Shown one piece after another: positions 43,394 through 51,183 of a stretch of DNA of 55,129 bases. Position 1 is the first letter of the stretch. Every line of letters begins with the position of its first letter. The notes under the pieces are model-generated. The model made no database searches and was not told where the DNA came from. It saw only the letters and a list, made by a program, of their open reading frames with translations. Location of the stretch: contig JAQGNS010000193.1 of NCBI GenBank assembly GCA_028291705.1, positions 1 through 55,129 on the forward strand, given 5' to 3'. The DNA is from Nevskia sp. Lineage in GTDB: Bacteria > Pseudomonadota > Gammaproteobacteria > Nevskiales > Nevskiaceae. Position numbers and translations under genes: made by a program.

Positions 43394-44236
43394 TCAGGAC
43401 TCCCGACGCGCTTGCGGCCTGTAGCTGTCCCATTCGAAGCCGACGACCTTGGACACCTCGCGCAGCCGGTCGAAGATCCGGTCGCCCAGCAGCGCCTGGA
43501 GTTCGGTCGGCTGCAGGTTCGCCATCAGGATCAACGGGCGCCGATCGCGGTAGCGCCGGTCGATGATCTGGAACATCGTGTTCTGCTCGCTCTCGGTGCC
43601 GTACTGCACGCCAACTTCGTCAATGACCAGCAGCGGAACGGTCGTCAGGAGGTGCAGCACCCGAGCCTGCGACTTCTCGCTGTCACGGCGCCACGTTTCC
43701 CGGACCATCTCGATCACATCGGCCGCCGTGGTGTACATGCCGCAGTGCGCCGGCATGATCGCCTGCAGGATTGCAGCTGCAAGGTGGCTCTTGCCGGTTC
43801 CGGCCTTGCCCAGCATCAAGAGCGACTCGCCGCTGTGGGCATGCCGGCTGAAGTTCTCTGCGTAGTCCCTTGCGGCGGTCAGCGCTGCCCGTTGCGCCGG
43901 CACGTCGGCGGTGTAGTTGTCGAAGCTGCGGCCGATGAAGCGCACCGGGATTGCGGCACGCCCGAGCATTTCCTCCATGCGCGCACGCTCGCGCGTCAGC
44001 CGGTCGGCTTCAGCCGCCTCGCGTTCCTCGGCCCGCCGCAGCTCCGCGCACTCGGGGCATGGCGTCCAGATTTCCCGGCCGCGGCCCACCGTGTAGCGGG
44101 TGCCCTTTGATGTGTACCCGCCATGCTCCGGGCAGATGGCGCCGCGCGGCTCCAGGACCGTGTACAGCGATCCAGCCGGCGCCGGCGTGAGGGCAGCAGC
44201 CACCGCACGGTGGATTTGTTCAGACGAGTGTTCCAT
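43394..44236 (-). CDS. DnaC/IstB-like helicase loader ATPase
   Basis: LLMLGKAGTGKSHLAAAIL Walker A; VPLLVIDEVGVQYGTESEQNTMFQIIDRRY. Confidence 0.9.
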   Translation of the reverse strand: MEHSSEQIHRAVAAALTPAPAGSLYTVLEPRGAICPEHGGYTSKGTRYTVGRGREIWTPCPECAELRRAEEREAAEADRLTRERARMEEMLGRAAIPVRFIGRSFDNYTADVPAQRAALTAARDYAENFSRHAHSGESLLMLGKAGTGKSHLAAAILQAIMPAHCGMYTTAADVIEMVRETWRRDSEKSQARVLHLLTTVPLLVIDEVGVQYGTESEQNTMFQIIDRRYRDRRPLILMANLQPTELQALLGDRIFDRLREVSKVVGFEWDSYRPQARRES

Positions 44237-45008
44237 CAGCTTTCACCCCTTCGGAATAGTTTTTTTCGGCCAGGCCGGAATGGCTGGTCGGGCGGCGTTG
44301 CGGTTTGCGAGTGCCGGCCAGGACTTGGCAGGTGGCAACGAGGAATTCAGCCGCGTCGGCCGGGCGCTTGACGACGGTGGCGCGGACAGCCTCGATCACC
44401 ACGGCATCGGTCCAGTTCTTGCACAGCTTTCCGACGAACGAACCGCACTGGTCCGCCGGCATTCCCTGTTCGGCAAGAACGGACTTCCCTGCTTTCCAGA
44501 GTTCAGCCTTGGTCATGGCTGCTGGATCGGCTGGCGGCTCGCCGCCCGAAGCGATAGCTTCGGAATCTCTCTTCCTCTTCTCTTCCTCTTCTCTTTCTCT
44601 AGCTAACGCATCTGTAACGCCGCCCGCTTCATCCGGTAACGCTGGTGGCGTTACGTCATCGTTACCGCCTCGATGGTTTGCGACGCGCTTCGCCGTTACA
44701 GCGCGCTTTTTGGCCGATGCGCCGTTGTGTTCCTCGAATCGCTCGATGCGGATGCCGCCGTCAACTTCCGCTATCCAGCCGATGGAGACCAGCGCTGCGC
44801 CCAGGCCTGGAATGCCGGTCTTGCTGTCGATGCGGCGCAGGGACAGGCCCGGCAGGATGCCGTCCTCGGTATGCTGGTCAGCCGTTGCCCAAAGCCAGTA
44901 CAGCCCGCCCACGATGGCGGCTTCCGTGCTGTCCGCGGCATCAGCCAGCGCGCCTACCCGCGGGTCGTCCCACAGGTTGCCGCGCATCTTGATCCAGTCA
45001 CCGGCCAT
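44220..45008 (-). CDS. phage replication (initiator-like) protein
   Basis: MAGDWIKMRGNLWDDPRVGALADAAD...IPGLGAALVSIGWIAEVDGGIRIERFEEHNG. Confidence 0.7.
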   Translation of the reverse strand: MAGDWIKMRGNLWDDPRVGALADAADSTEAAIVGGLYWLWATADQHTEDGILPGLSLRRIDSKTGIPGLGAALVSIGWIAEVDGGIRIERFEEHNGASAKKRAVTAKRVANHRGGNDDVTPPALPDEAGGVTDALAREREEEEKRKRDSEAIASGGEPPADPAAMTKAELWKAGKSVLAEQGMPADQCGSFVGKLCKNWTDAVVIEAVRATVVKRPADAAEFLVATCQVLAGTRKPQRRPTSHSGLAEKNYSEGVKADGTLV

Positions 45009-45129
45009 GCTGCGGCGCCCCTCCTGTAGGACATACAGCACCCCTGTGTTCGAAGGGTTTGCCGCGGGTAACCGGTTTCGGCTGAGCAGAGGTCGAGGTC
45101 TGGGCTGGCATTGAGTTCACCAAATAGCC

Positions 45130-45762
45130 TCAGGTGTTGGAAGGAACGACGGGCGCAGTCGCCTTGCGGCGGTGGGCCATGCGATTGGGGGATGTCTCCC
45201 ACGACTCAACGAAGTTCTGCGACAGCGTGGTGATGTAGACGTTGCCGACGCTGTAAGGACCGGTGTCGCGAGGGCGCGCCATGACGTACGAATCAGCGGC
45301 GCTGCAACCGCGCTGGTCCCAACGGCCGGACTCTTTCCAGACGGACCACCACTGCGAGAAGGTGAATTCGAAGCCTATGCCGCGTCGCGCCGCTCCAGAG
45401 CGGTGGGACCGATACTTCTCGACGGCATCTTGCATTTGCTCGAGCGAATCAAAGTCGGAGAGGTTCACGCCCAACTCCTGGAAGCCGTTCTCAACCCGCG
45501 CCGCGCCACTCGCAAGCTGCGCCGCGGCCGCCTCCTGGCTGGTGAACTGGTGGCCGACGCCGAGTTCGCTGCGGCGCTTGCCGCCCCGACTGGCGAGCTC
45601 TTTCCGTTGCTCTGGAGACATCGCAGCGAAGCCAACTACGCGCGTCTTCGCTGCGAGCCTTCGCTGAACCAGCGCACTGAAGTGGTCCGTAGTCGTGGCT
45701 GGCTCAATGGCGGCAGCCATGCCTTCAGCCGGGCGCTCGGCGATTGTGGCGGCGTGCCTCAT
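45130..45762 (-). CDS. hypothetical protein with phage RGDTGPYxxxNV-type motif
   Basis: MARPRDTGPYSVGNVYITTLSQNFVE. Confidence 0.55.
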   Translation of the reverse strand: MRHAATIAERPAEGMAAAIEPATTTDHFSALVQRRLAAKTRVVGFAAMSPEQRKELASRGGKRRSELGVGHQFTSQEAAAAQLASGAARVENGFQELGVNLSDFDSLEQMQDAVEKYRSHRSGAARRGIGFEFTFSQWWSVWKESGRWDQRGCSAADSYVMARPRDTGPYSVGNVYITTLSQNFVESWETSPNRMAHRRKATAPVVPSNT

Positions 45763-46073
45763 TGGGCACCCTCCCCGGGAATCGTCACGACCGGCGACCC
45801 GTCAAGACATGCAGGAAGCGGCTGATGAAACTCGCCGGTAAAGCGCCATGCCGCAGACGCGATTGCCTTTTTCAGGGCCCTGCGAACGGAATCGAGACGG
45901 CGCGCAGCATAGAGCCAGCCTTCAATTTCCGCAGCGGCAAGGACGCAGCATTCATACTCTTTGTACGGCCCGCGATCGGCCAACACGCGATCGGAGTGAG
46001 CCTCAAGATCGGCGGCCAGAGCGATTGCCTCAGCCATGTCGGCGGCGCTCGGGGTGTGCATCGCTTCGCTCAT
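45759..46073 (-). CDS. hypothetical protein
   Basis: MSEAMHTPSAADMAEAIALAADLEAHSDRVL... Confidence 0.6.
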   Translation of the reverse strand: MSEAMHTPSAADMAEAIALAADLEAHSDRVLADRGPYKEYECCVLAAAEIEGWLYAARRLDSVRRALKKAIASAAWRFTGEFHQPLPACLDGSPVVTIPGEGAQ

Positions 46074-46306
46074 GCGACCACCCGCTGCCGCGTCGGAACT
46101 TGGGGAAGCCAATTGGCGCTCCCCTCTGTCTCAGGCAGCGCCGAATACTCCAGCAGGTACCGCTGCAGCGTTGCATGCCACCGTGCGGCCACATCCGACA
46201 GCGGCGGATAGGGACACTTCGCAGCCACCTTCGTGCGCGCCATTTCCTTGGCTGCCGCACCGGCGTCTTCGATGATCTCGCTCAGGGGGACGATGGGTTG
46301 GCTCAT
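46070..46306 (-). CDS. hypothetical protein
   Basis: MSQPIVPLSEIIEDAGAAAKEMARTKVAAK... Confidence 0.55.
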   Translation of the reverse strand: MSQPIVPLSEIIEDAGAAAKEMARTKVAAKCPYPPLSDVAARWHATLQRYLLEYSALPETEGSANWLPQVPTRQRVVA

Positions 46307-46653
46307 GCGACCGCCCCGGTGGCCTGCAACTCTTCCAGCACAGTGAGCCGCGAATGCGAGGCCAGCCACTGGCTCACCAACGAATTGCCGACCACTTTCT
46401 CGAAACGGGCCACAGCATCGGCGGGGAGGTCTCGCCGCGACGGTCTGTCGTCTTCGTGCAGGTAGTCCGTGACGTGCTGCGGATAAAGCAGCGCCTCCGT
46501 GGCGAGTTGTTGCCGCGTCATTGACGGCAGATCGCGCAGTTTCCAGGCGAGCCTTACGGCCTGCCTGTAGGTCTTCGCATATCGAATCCATTGATTGGGT
46601 GCTGCGCTGGGGGCGTTCGCCCTTACAAGCAGCGGAAATTCGCGTTGGTCCAT
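46303..46653 (-). CDS. putative CII-position regulatory (HTH-like) protein
   Basis: LPSMTRQQLATEALLYPQHVTDYLHEDDRPSRRDLPADAVARFEKVVGN; second gene block after cro. Confidence 0.5.
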   Translation of the reverse strand: MDQREFPLLVRANAPSAAPNQWIRYAKTYRQAVRLAWKLRDLPSMTRQQLATEALLYPQHVTDYLHEDDRPSRRDLPADAVARFEKVVGNSLVSQWLASHSRLTVLEELQATGAVA

Positions 46654-46752
46654 CGGGTGCCTCGATAGAAAGAACTCACCGTCTAACCTGTTGCCTAACC
46701 GGTTGGGTTTGGCAAAAAAATAGAGGCCATGCAGACGATGAAAAACATGACC

Positions 46753-46835
46753 TTTCTGATGCGCCCTTCCACCGCAGCCGGTGCCTCGGGAGGCACCCCT
46801 GTGGCACATGGCCTTGGCGGGGGACGCATCAGAAA
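46753..46835 (-). ncRNA. Structured RNA/antitermination-type element between cro block and cII-position gene
   Basis: TTTCTGATGCG/CGCATCAGAAA 11-bp perfect inverted repeat enclosing GGTGCCT-CGGG-AGGCACC hairpin. Confidence 0.5.
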
Positions 46836-46944
46836 AGTGCCCACCAGCCCGAAGGCCAGTGAGCAAACACACGGGAATCTGAAATCCGTGCGGAGGGAGA
46901 CTTGGGTAGGTGCGCATGAAGCCGCGCTGGAGGGGCTGAGCCAC

Positions 46945-47061
46945 TTAGCTATTCCTGCGGTCGTTGCCCTTGCGGCGTTCCCACGCGCGCCCGAGCATCA
47001 CGCCCAGTGCGAAGACGGCACCCAGCAGGAGCGCGAACAGGTAGGTGTCGGCTGTGGTCAT
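46945..47061 (-). CDS. small membrane protein (38 aa)
   Basis: MTTADTYLFALLLGAVFALGVMLGRAWERRKGNDRRNS. Confidence 0.5.
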   Translation of the reverse strand: MTTADTYLFALLLGAVFALGVMLGRAWERRKGNDRRNS

Positions 47062-47064
47062 TGG

Positions 47065-47514
47065 TCAGGCTCCCCTCGGCTTCTTGAGGCCCGTGGTTCG
47101 CGGGTCGTTGCCGTCGCGGCGCTCGCCGTTCACGCGGCGCTGCTCCAGTCGGCGGGTCGTCTTGACACGGCGCTCTTCGCCAGAGGCGACGGGCTTTTCG
47201 GTTTCGCGCGGCTTTTTGGCCTTTGGCGCCGATGCGGGCAGGACGGCGGGTTTCTCGCCAGCGACGATGGCGGGCACAGATGGCGCGCCCTCGACGCCGA
47301 TCAGCTCCGGCCAGATCAAGTACCAGTCGTTCGGGCGCAGGTCCCACCGCATCACCACACGATCAGTGGCCGTCTCGATGGCCGCGCATCGCTCCACTGG
47401 AATTGGCCTTCCACCAGACGCCCACTGGCTAAGCATGGGTGCAGCAATCTGCATTGCCTTGGCAAGCCTGGACTGCGCGCCATGCTCTTTTGCGAAGAAG
47501 TCGGATAGCGTCAT
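47065..47514 (-). CDS. cro: YdaS/Cro-like repressor with Arg-rich C-terminal tail
   Basis: MTLSDFFAKEHGAQSRLAKAMQIAAPMLSQWASGGRPIPVERCAAIETATD...; divergent from CI-like gene. Confidence 0.8.
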   Translation of the reverse strand: MTLSDFFAKEHGAQSRLAKAMQIAAPMLSQWASGGRPIPVERCAAIETATDRVVMRWDLRPNDWYLIWPELIGVEGAPSVPAIVAGEKPAVLPASAPKAKKPRETEKPVASGEERRVKTTRRLEQRRVNGERRDGNDPRTTGLKKPRGA

Positions 47515-47521
47515 GGCGCCG

Positions 47522-47550
47522 AGTATTAGCGACACGCTAACGGAAGTCAA
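47522..47550 (-). promoter_or_regulatory. Leftward early promoter (pR-like) containing operator O1
   Basis: Minus TTGACT-17 bp-AATACT with TTAGCGTGTCGCTAA in the spacer. Confidence 0.7.
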
Positions 47551-47588
47551 TAGCGACACGCGAATTTGTATTTTTAGCGTTTCGCTAC
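47526..47588. promoter_or_regulatory. Three operators at exactly 24-bp spacing between cro and cI
   Basis: 47526-47540 TTAGCGACACGCTAA; 47550-47564 ATAGCGACACGCGAA; 47574-47588 TTAGCGTTTCGCTAC. Confidence 0.85.
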
Positions 47589-47599
47589 GAAATAGGGGG

Positions 47600-48121
47600 G
47601 TGTCCACCATCGACCAGATTTACCGCGACAACCTGCGCCTCCTCGTGAAGGAGGCCAAAACCCAAGATGCGCTTGCGGAGCTCATTGGCAAGTCACCTGC
47701 CCAGATCAGCCAGTGGATCAATGCCTCAAAGGACTCGAAAACCGGGAAGCCTCGCGCGATGTCCCGCGGCGTGGCCCGGTCCGTCGAGAAGGCCATGGGC
47801 AAGCCGGAAGGCTGGATGGACGTGCCGCACCCGGACGCCGGCAAGCCGATCAAGGGAGCGTTCCTTGATGAACTGACGGACGAACACCTGGCGTTGTTGG
47901 CGGACTTCAACGTGCTCCTGGACGACGACAAACATGCGCTCATGGAGCAGGCCGCGCTCATGGCCGCCAAGACCAAAAAGCTGCGTGCCGAGATTCTCGC
48001 CAGGTACAGCCCAAAGGCAGAAAAGGAAGCGCATGCCAGCAACCAGGCCATCACACGTGCTGCCGTTCAGATTGGGGATCAGCTGAAGCAGCGGTCCCTC
48101 TTGGACGACAAGGACGGCTAG
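47600..48121 (+). CDS. CI-like lysogeny repressor (HTH), no S24 peptidase domain visible
   Basis: GTG start after operators; DALAELIGKSPAQISQWINASKDSKTGKPRAMSRGVARSVEKAMGKPEGWMD. Confidence 0.75.
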   Translation: MSTIDQIYRDNLRLLVKEAKTQDALAELIGKSPAQISQWINASKDSKTGKPRAMSRGVARSVEKAMGKPEGWMDVPHPDAGKPIKGAFLDELTDEHLALLADFNVLLDDDKHALMEQAALMAAKTKKLRAEILARYSPKAEKEAHASNQAITRAAVQIGDQLKQRSLLDDKDG

Positions 48122-48166
48122 TAGTACCGCGCCCGCGCGGATCGCGGGTCCATTGAAGGAAACCCG

Positions 48167-48499
48167 ATGAAAAAACGAATACTGCTGTTGCTCACTGCGC
48201 TCCTCGCAGTGTCGGCTTTCGCCGATGAATACGTGCAAGGCTATTTGCGCCGCGACGGCACCTACGTCCCCGGCTACAACCGCACCGCGCCGGATGGCAA
48301 CCCGTACAACAACTACAGCACCCAAGGCAACACTAACCCCTATACCGGGCGCCCTGGCACCGTGAACCCCTTGCACCTTCCGCCCGCCGCCACGGTTGAT
48401 AGCTCAATCCCGAGGGGCGCAGACACCAGACTGCCCCTGCTCGTGCGACCGGCGCAGCAGTGCGGCTACACCAGCAATGGGCAGTACATCTGCCGATAG
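48167..48499 (+). CDS. secreted small protein, lysogenic-conversion candidate
   Basis: Signal peptide MKKRILLLLTALLAVSAFA; YVQGYLRRDGTYVPGYNRTAPDGNPYNNYSTQGNTNPYTGRPGTVNP motif. Confidence 0.7.
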   Translation: MKKRILLLLTALLAVSAFADEYVQGYLRRDGTYVPGYNRTAPDGNPYNNYSTQGNTNPYTGRPGTVNPLHLPPAATVDSSIPRGADTRLPLLVRPAQQCGYTSNGQYICR

Positions 48500-48525
48500 C
48501 CCGATTGACCGAACCTGACGAAGTG

Positions 48526-48930
48526 ATGCGCAAAACCCTGATGATCGCCTCTCCCCAAACTGTCGGCGTTCTCGAAGGCGCCGGGGGTGGGTTTATCGAT
48601 GTCGAAAGCAGCGACGGGCCGTGCCAGCTTCAATTCCAGGAGCCTGACATCGCCACCCTCACGGCGGCCTTGGCCTTGGGTGCTAGGCAGATATCGCAGG
48701 AGCGCGCCCGGCTTGGCCTGCCAGCCATCGAGCGAATCTTGGTCAAGAAGATCGATCGGATAGAGATCGCTGTTGATCATCTTCGCCAGGCAGCAGTTCT
48801 ACGTACGCGCTTTCAGGACCAGAGCACGCAAGATATAGCGCTCGCCCGAGACCAGATCGGACCGACCATTGAAACTCTACAGAAAATTTTGCGTAGCCTA
48901 GAAGCTCAAGATCAAACGTCACGCCAGTAG
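48526..48930 (+). CDS. hypothetical prophage-expressed protein
   Basis: MRKTLMIASPQTVGVLEGAGGGFIDVESSDG...; followed by terminator. Confidence 0.55.
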   Translation: MRKTLMIASPQTVGVLEGAGGGFIDVESSDGPCQLQFQEPDIATLTAALALGARQISQERARLGLPAIERILVKKIDRIEIAVDHLRQAAVLRTRFQDQSTQDIALARDQIGPTIETLQKILRSLEAQDQTSRQ

Positions 48931-48955
48931 CAGCTCGCTCCATCGGTTCCTCTCC

Positions 48956-48980
48956 AGCCGCCCATTGAGGCGGCTTTTTG
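48956..48980 (+). terminator. Rho-independent terminator ending the repressor operon
   Basis: AGCCGCC-CATTGA-GGCGGCTTTTTG. Confidence 0.85.
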
Positions 48981-49042
48981 TTGGCCGGCTCCCCAATCCT
49001 GAGGAGGTGCAGCACGACACAAATCCATCGTATCAAAAAAGA

Positions 49043-49085
49043 TTAGCGCATCGCTATTGACAAGACGTTAGCGTGGCGCTAATCT
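49043..49085 (+). promoter_or_regulatory. Rightward early promoter (pL-like) with two operators
   Basis: Operators 49043-49057 TTAGCGCATCGCTAT and 49068-49082 TTAGCGTGGCGCTAA; TTGACA 49057-49062, 17 bp, TAATCT 49080-49085. Confidence 0.75.
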
Positions 49086-49124
49086 TCCATCCAAGCCCAC
49101 AAACAGGGCCGATGGAGCAGATCA

Positions 49125-49439
49125 ATGGAAGCGAACGTCCACACGCCCGAGCGGCTCGCGGAGCAGGCCCAGCGGCTGAGCGCCTACCGCATCAAGATCG
49201 GCGCGCGCAACGCTCCGCGCATGTCGTTCGAGGCAATGTCCACGGACGCCTGCACAGCGGTTTCCCAGCACGCAGACCTTGCCGAGCCGGGCGAGCGGGT
49301 CGAGGCACTGCGGATTGCGGCTGATGTCGCGGCGAACGTCGACAAGGGCGAGCGCTGGTACGCCACGAACAACCGCAAGGCCATGCAGGCCCAGCTCCGG
49401 CAGATGGACGTTGAGCGGGTTGCGGGAGGCCGGGTATGA
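49125..49439 (+). CDS. hypothetical protein
   Basis: First ORF of the rightward operon. Confidence 0.6.
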   Translation: MEANVHTPERLAEQAQRLSAYRIKIGARNAPRMSFEAMSTDACTAVSQHADLAEPGERVEALRIAADVAANVDKGERWYATNNRKAMQAQLRQMDVERVAGGRV

Positions 49440-49834
49440 GCGCGGTCGACACCACAGCAGGCAGCGCGGAACAGGTGCTTGCCGCCTCCAGCGATTGCGT
49501 GATCGTGAAGCTGAAGCGCCCGGAAGGCTACGAGGATGTCCACCCCGAATTGGTCCTGATCGACGCAAACATCCACCCAGCGTTTGAACCGGAACTTGTC
49601 GCCGCCTTCAGCGCAATGGGGGACGAGGGCAAAACCAAGCCCCTCACCGATGAACAGATTGACGTCCTGTACGTGTCGAAGGTCGCCGGCAAGGGCCCGT
49701 TCTCCGGCATCAGGGCGGCATTTCACGCGATGGTCCGGACCATCGAGGCTGCGCATGGCATCGCCAGCGCCACCGATGTGCCCGCAATCCCCTCGCCTGC
49801 CACAGCCACGCCTGCAGCTGGGAGTGGCGAATGA
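49436..49834 (+). CDS. hypothetical protein
   Basis: ATGA overlap. Confidence 0.6.
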   Translation: MSAVDTTAGSAEQVLAASSDCVIVKLKRPEGYEDVHPELVLIDANIHPAFEPELVAAFSAMGDEGKTKPLTDEQIDVLYVSKVAGKGPFSGIRAAFHAMVRTIEAAHGIASATDVPAIPSPATATPAAGSGE

Positions 49835-50121
49835 GCGCCCGCCTCCGCTGGAAGATGCATGCAAAGAAAACTGGGCTGATGGCGATTGGCGCAGGTCCGC
49901 GTGGCAGCGACTACACGGATGGCGTGAATTGGTACGCAACCGTCTACGCCCACAGCACCCGGCACACGGGGATCAAGGGATGGTACTGGGTATCGACCTT
50001 GGCTGAGCACCGCAACACCTGCAACGAAAAGCCGGTGGATGAAGCCACTGCGAAGGCTCAGGCGCAAGCCTATGTGAAGGCTCAACTCGCCGCCCTCCCC
50101 CGCAACCAATCCCCCCTATAG
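49831..50121 (+). CDS. hypothetical protein
   Basis: ATGA overlap. Confidence 0.6.
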   Translation: MSARLRWKMHAKKTGLMAIGAGPRGSDYTDGVNWYATVYAHSTRHTGIKGWYWVSTLAEHRNTCNEKPVDEATAKAQAQAYVKAQLAALPRNQSPL

Positions 50122-50133
50122 GAGATAGAAATC

Positions 50134-50382
50134 ATGCGCAAGAACTTACTCGGAATGGCGGCAGCAACGATGGTTGCGGCAATAGGCGCCGCCAGCCACG
50201 CGATGGAAGCGTATCGCGTCGCCGCCCAGCCCGTGGCTCCATCTCCAACTCTCGGCGGCAGTAGCGGCGGCGGCAGCAGCATGAACGGCGGCCGTCGTGG
50301 TCGCGGCATGGCGGCGAAGCGTGCAAGCATCAAGGCCCGAAACGTCAAGCGCCATCGTGCAGCTTGCCGGAGTGCCGCATGA
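50134..50382 (+). CDS. small secreted/basic protein
   Basis: MRKNLLGMAAATMVAAIGAASHAME; upstream ggagat. Confidence 0.5.
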   Translation: MRKNLLGMAAATMVAAIGAASHAMEAYRVAAQPVAPSPTLGGSSGGGSSMNGGRRGRGMAAKRASIKARNVKRHRAACRSAA

Positions 50383-50762
50383 CCGAACCGCACGCAATGG
50401 CATCGGATAGAGAGCTGCTTGAGAAAGCGGCGAAAGCGGCTGGCTACAACTACACCGAGTTTGCCGCGCCCGACGAACTGAGCCCGGACGGTTGGGGTTT
50501 CGTCCGGTTCCTCAAGGGCCAGCACGTCGTGTTCTGGAACCCGCTCACCGACGACGGCGATGCGCTGCGGCTGGCTGTGAAGCTGCACATGCGCGTCGAG
50601 ATATCGGAACAAGACCAAGCGACTACCGCGTTCGTACCCGGAGCTGTTCAAGGATATGGCTGTGACTTCTCGGCAGGCGGCAAGGAGGCGGCCACACGCC
50701 GCGCAATCACATGGGCAGCTGCCGCAGCCCTAGGAGAGCAGCAATCCAAGGAGGCGACATGA
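50379..50762 (+). CDS. hypothetical protein
   Basis: MTEPHAMASDRELLEKAAKAAGYNYTEF... Confidence 0.6.
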   Translation: MTEPHAMASDRELLEKAAKAAGYNYTEFAAPDELSPDGWGFVRFLKGQHVVFWNPLTDDGDALRLAVKLHMRVEISEQDQATTAFVPGAVQGYGCDFSAGGKEAATRRAITWAAAAALGEQQSKEAT

Positions 50763-50896
50763 AGCGCCGCCTGCGCCCCTCGAAGCTGCCGCATCCGATC
50801 CGCGACGGCTTCACCGAGACGTTCTTCGGTGGCATCGGGCTTGGCGTCGTCATCACCGTGGCCGTCGCTGTGATGTTCCTGCAGGGGGTCCGCTGA
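50759..50896 (+). CDS. small membrane protein
   Basis: MKRRLRPSKLPHPIRDGFTETFFGGIGLGVVITVAVAVMFLQGVR. Confidence 0.5.
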   Translation: MKRRLRPSKLPHPIRDGFTETFFGGIGLGVVITVAVAVMFLQGVR

Positions 50897-51165
50897 TGGC
50901 TGCCTGCGCTGGATCAACCTGCCGCCAAGGCCGCGTGGCTTGCATGTCAGCAGAGCGCTGCGGCCTGGTGACTGAAAACGACCGCGGGAGGCATGTGGAT
51001 ACGCACCTGCACGAGCCGACGCCGCGCTTCAAGCCGGAGTTCGAAATCGACGCGCTCTACGAGCTGCCCGATCGCATCTGGCGCATCGCCAAACCCATCA
51101 TCTTCGCGCTCGGCATCGCTGCGGCGCTCTACATGACCGGCGCGCTGTTCGGCGCCATTCATTAA
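50896..51165 (+). CDS. membrane protein
   Basis: C-terminal PIIFALGIAAALYMTGALFG. Confidence 0.55.
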   Translation: MAACAGSTCRQGRVACMSAERCGLVTENDRGRHVDTHLHEPTPRFKPEFEIDALYELPDRIWRIAKPIIFALGIAAALYMTGALFGAIH

Positions 51166-51183
51166 TTCCAACCCGAGAAAACC

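Noticed and set aside
44571-44605. Polypyrimidine tract ctcttcctcttctcttcctcttctctttctc
   Set aside because: Explained by the coding sequence REREEEEKRKRDSE of the replication gene; not convincing as a regulatory element
47045-47599. 5' extension of the CI-like ORF to 47045
   Set aside because: Would be antisense to cro and run through the operators; the GTG at 47600 fits an HTH repressor start
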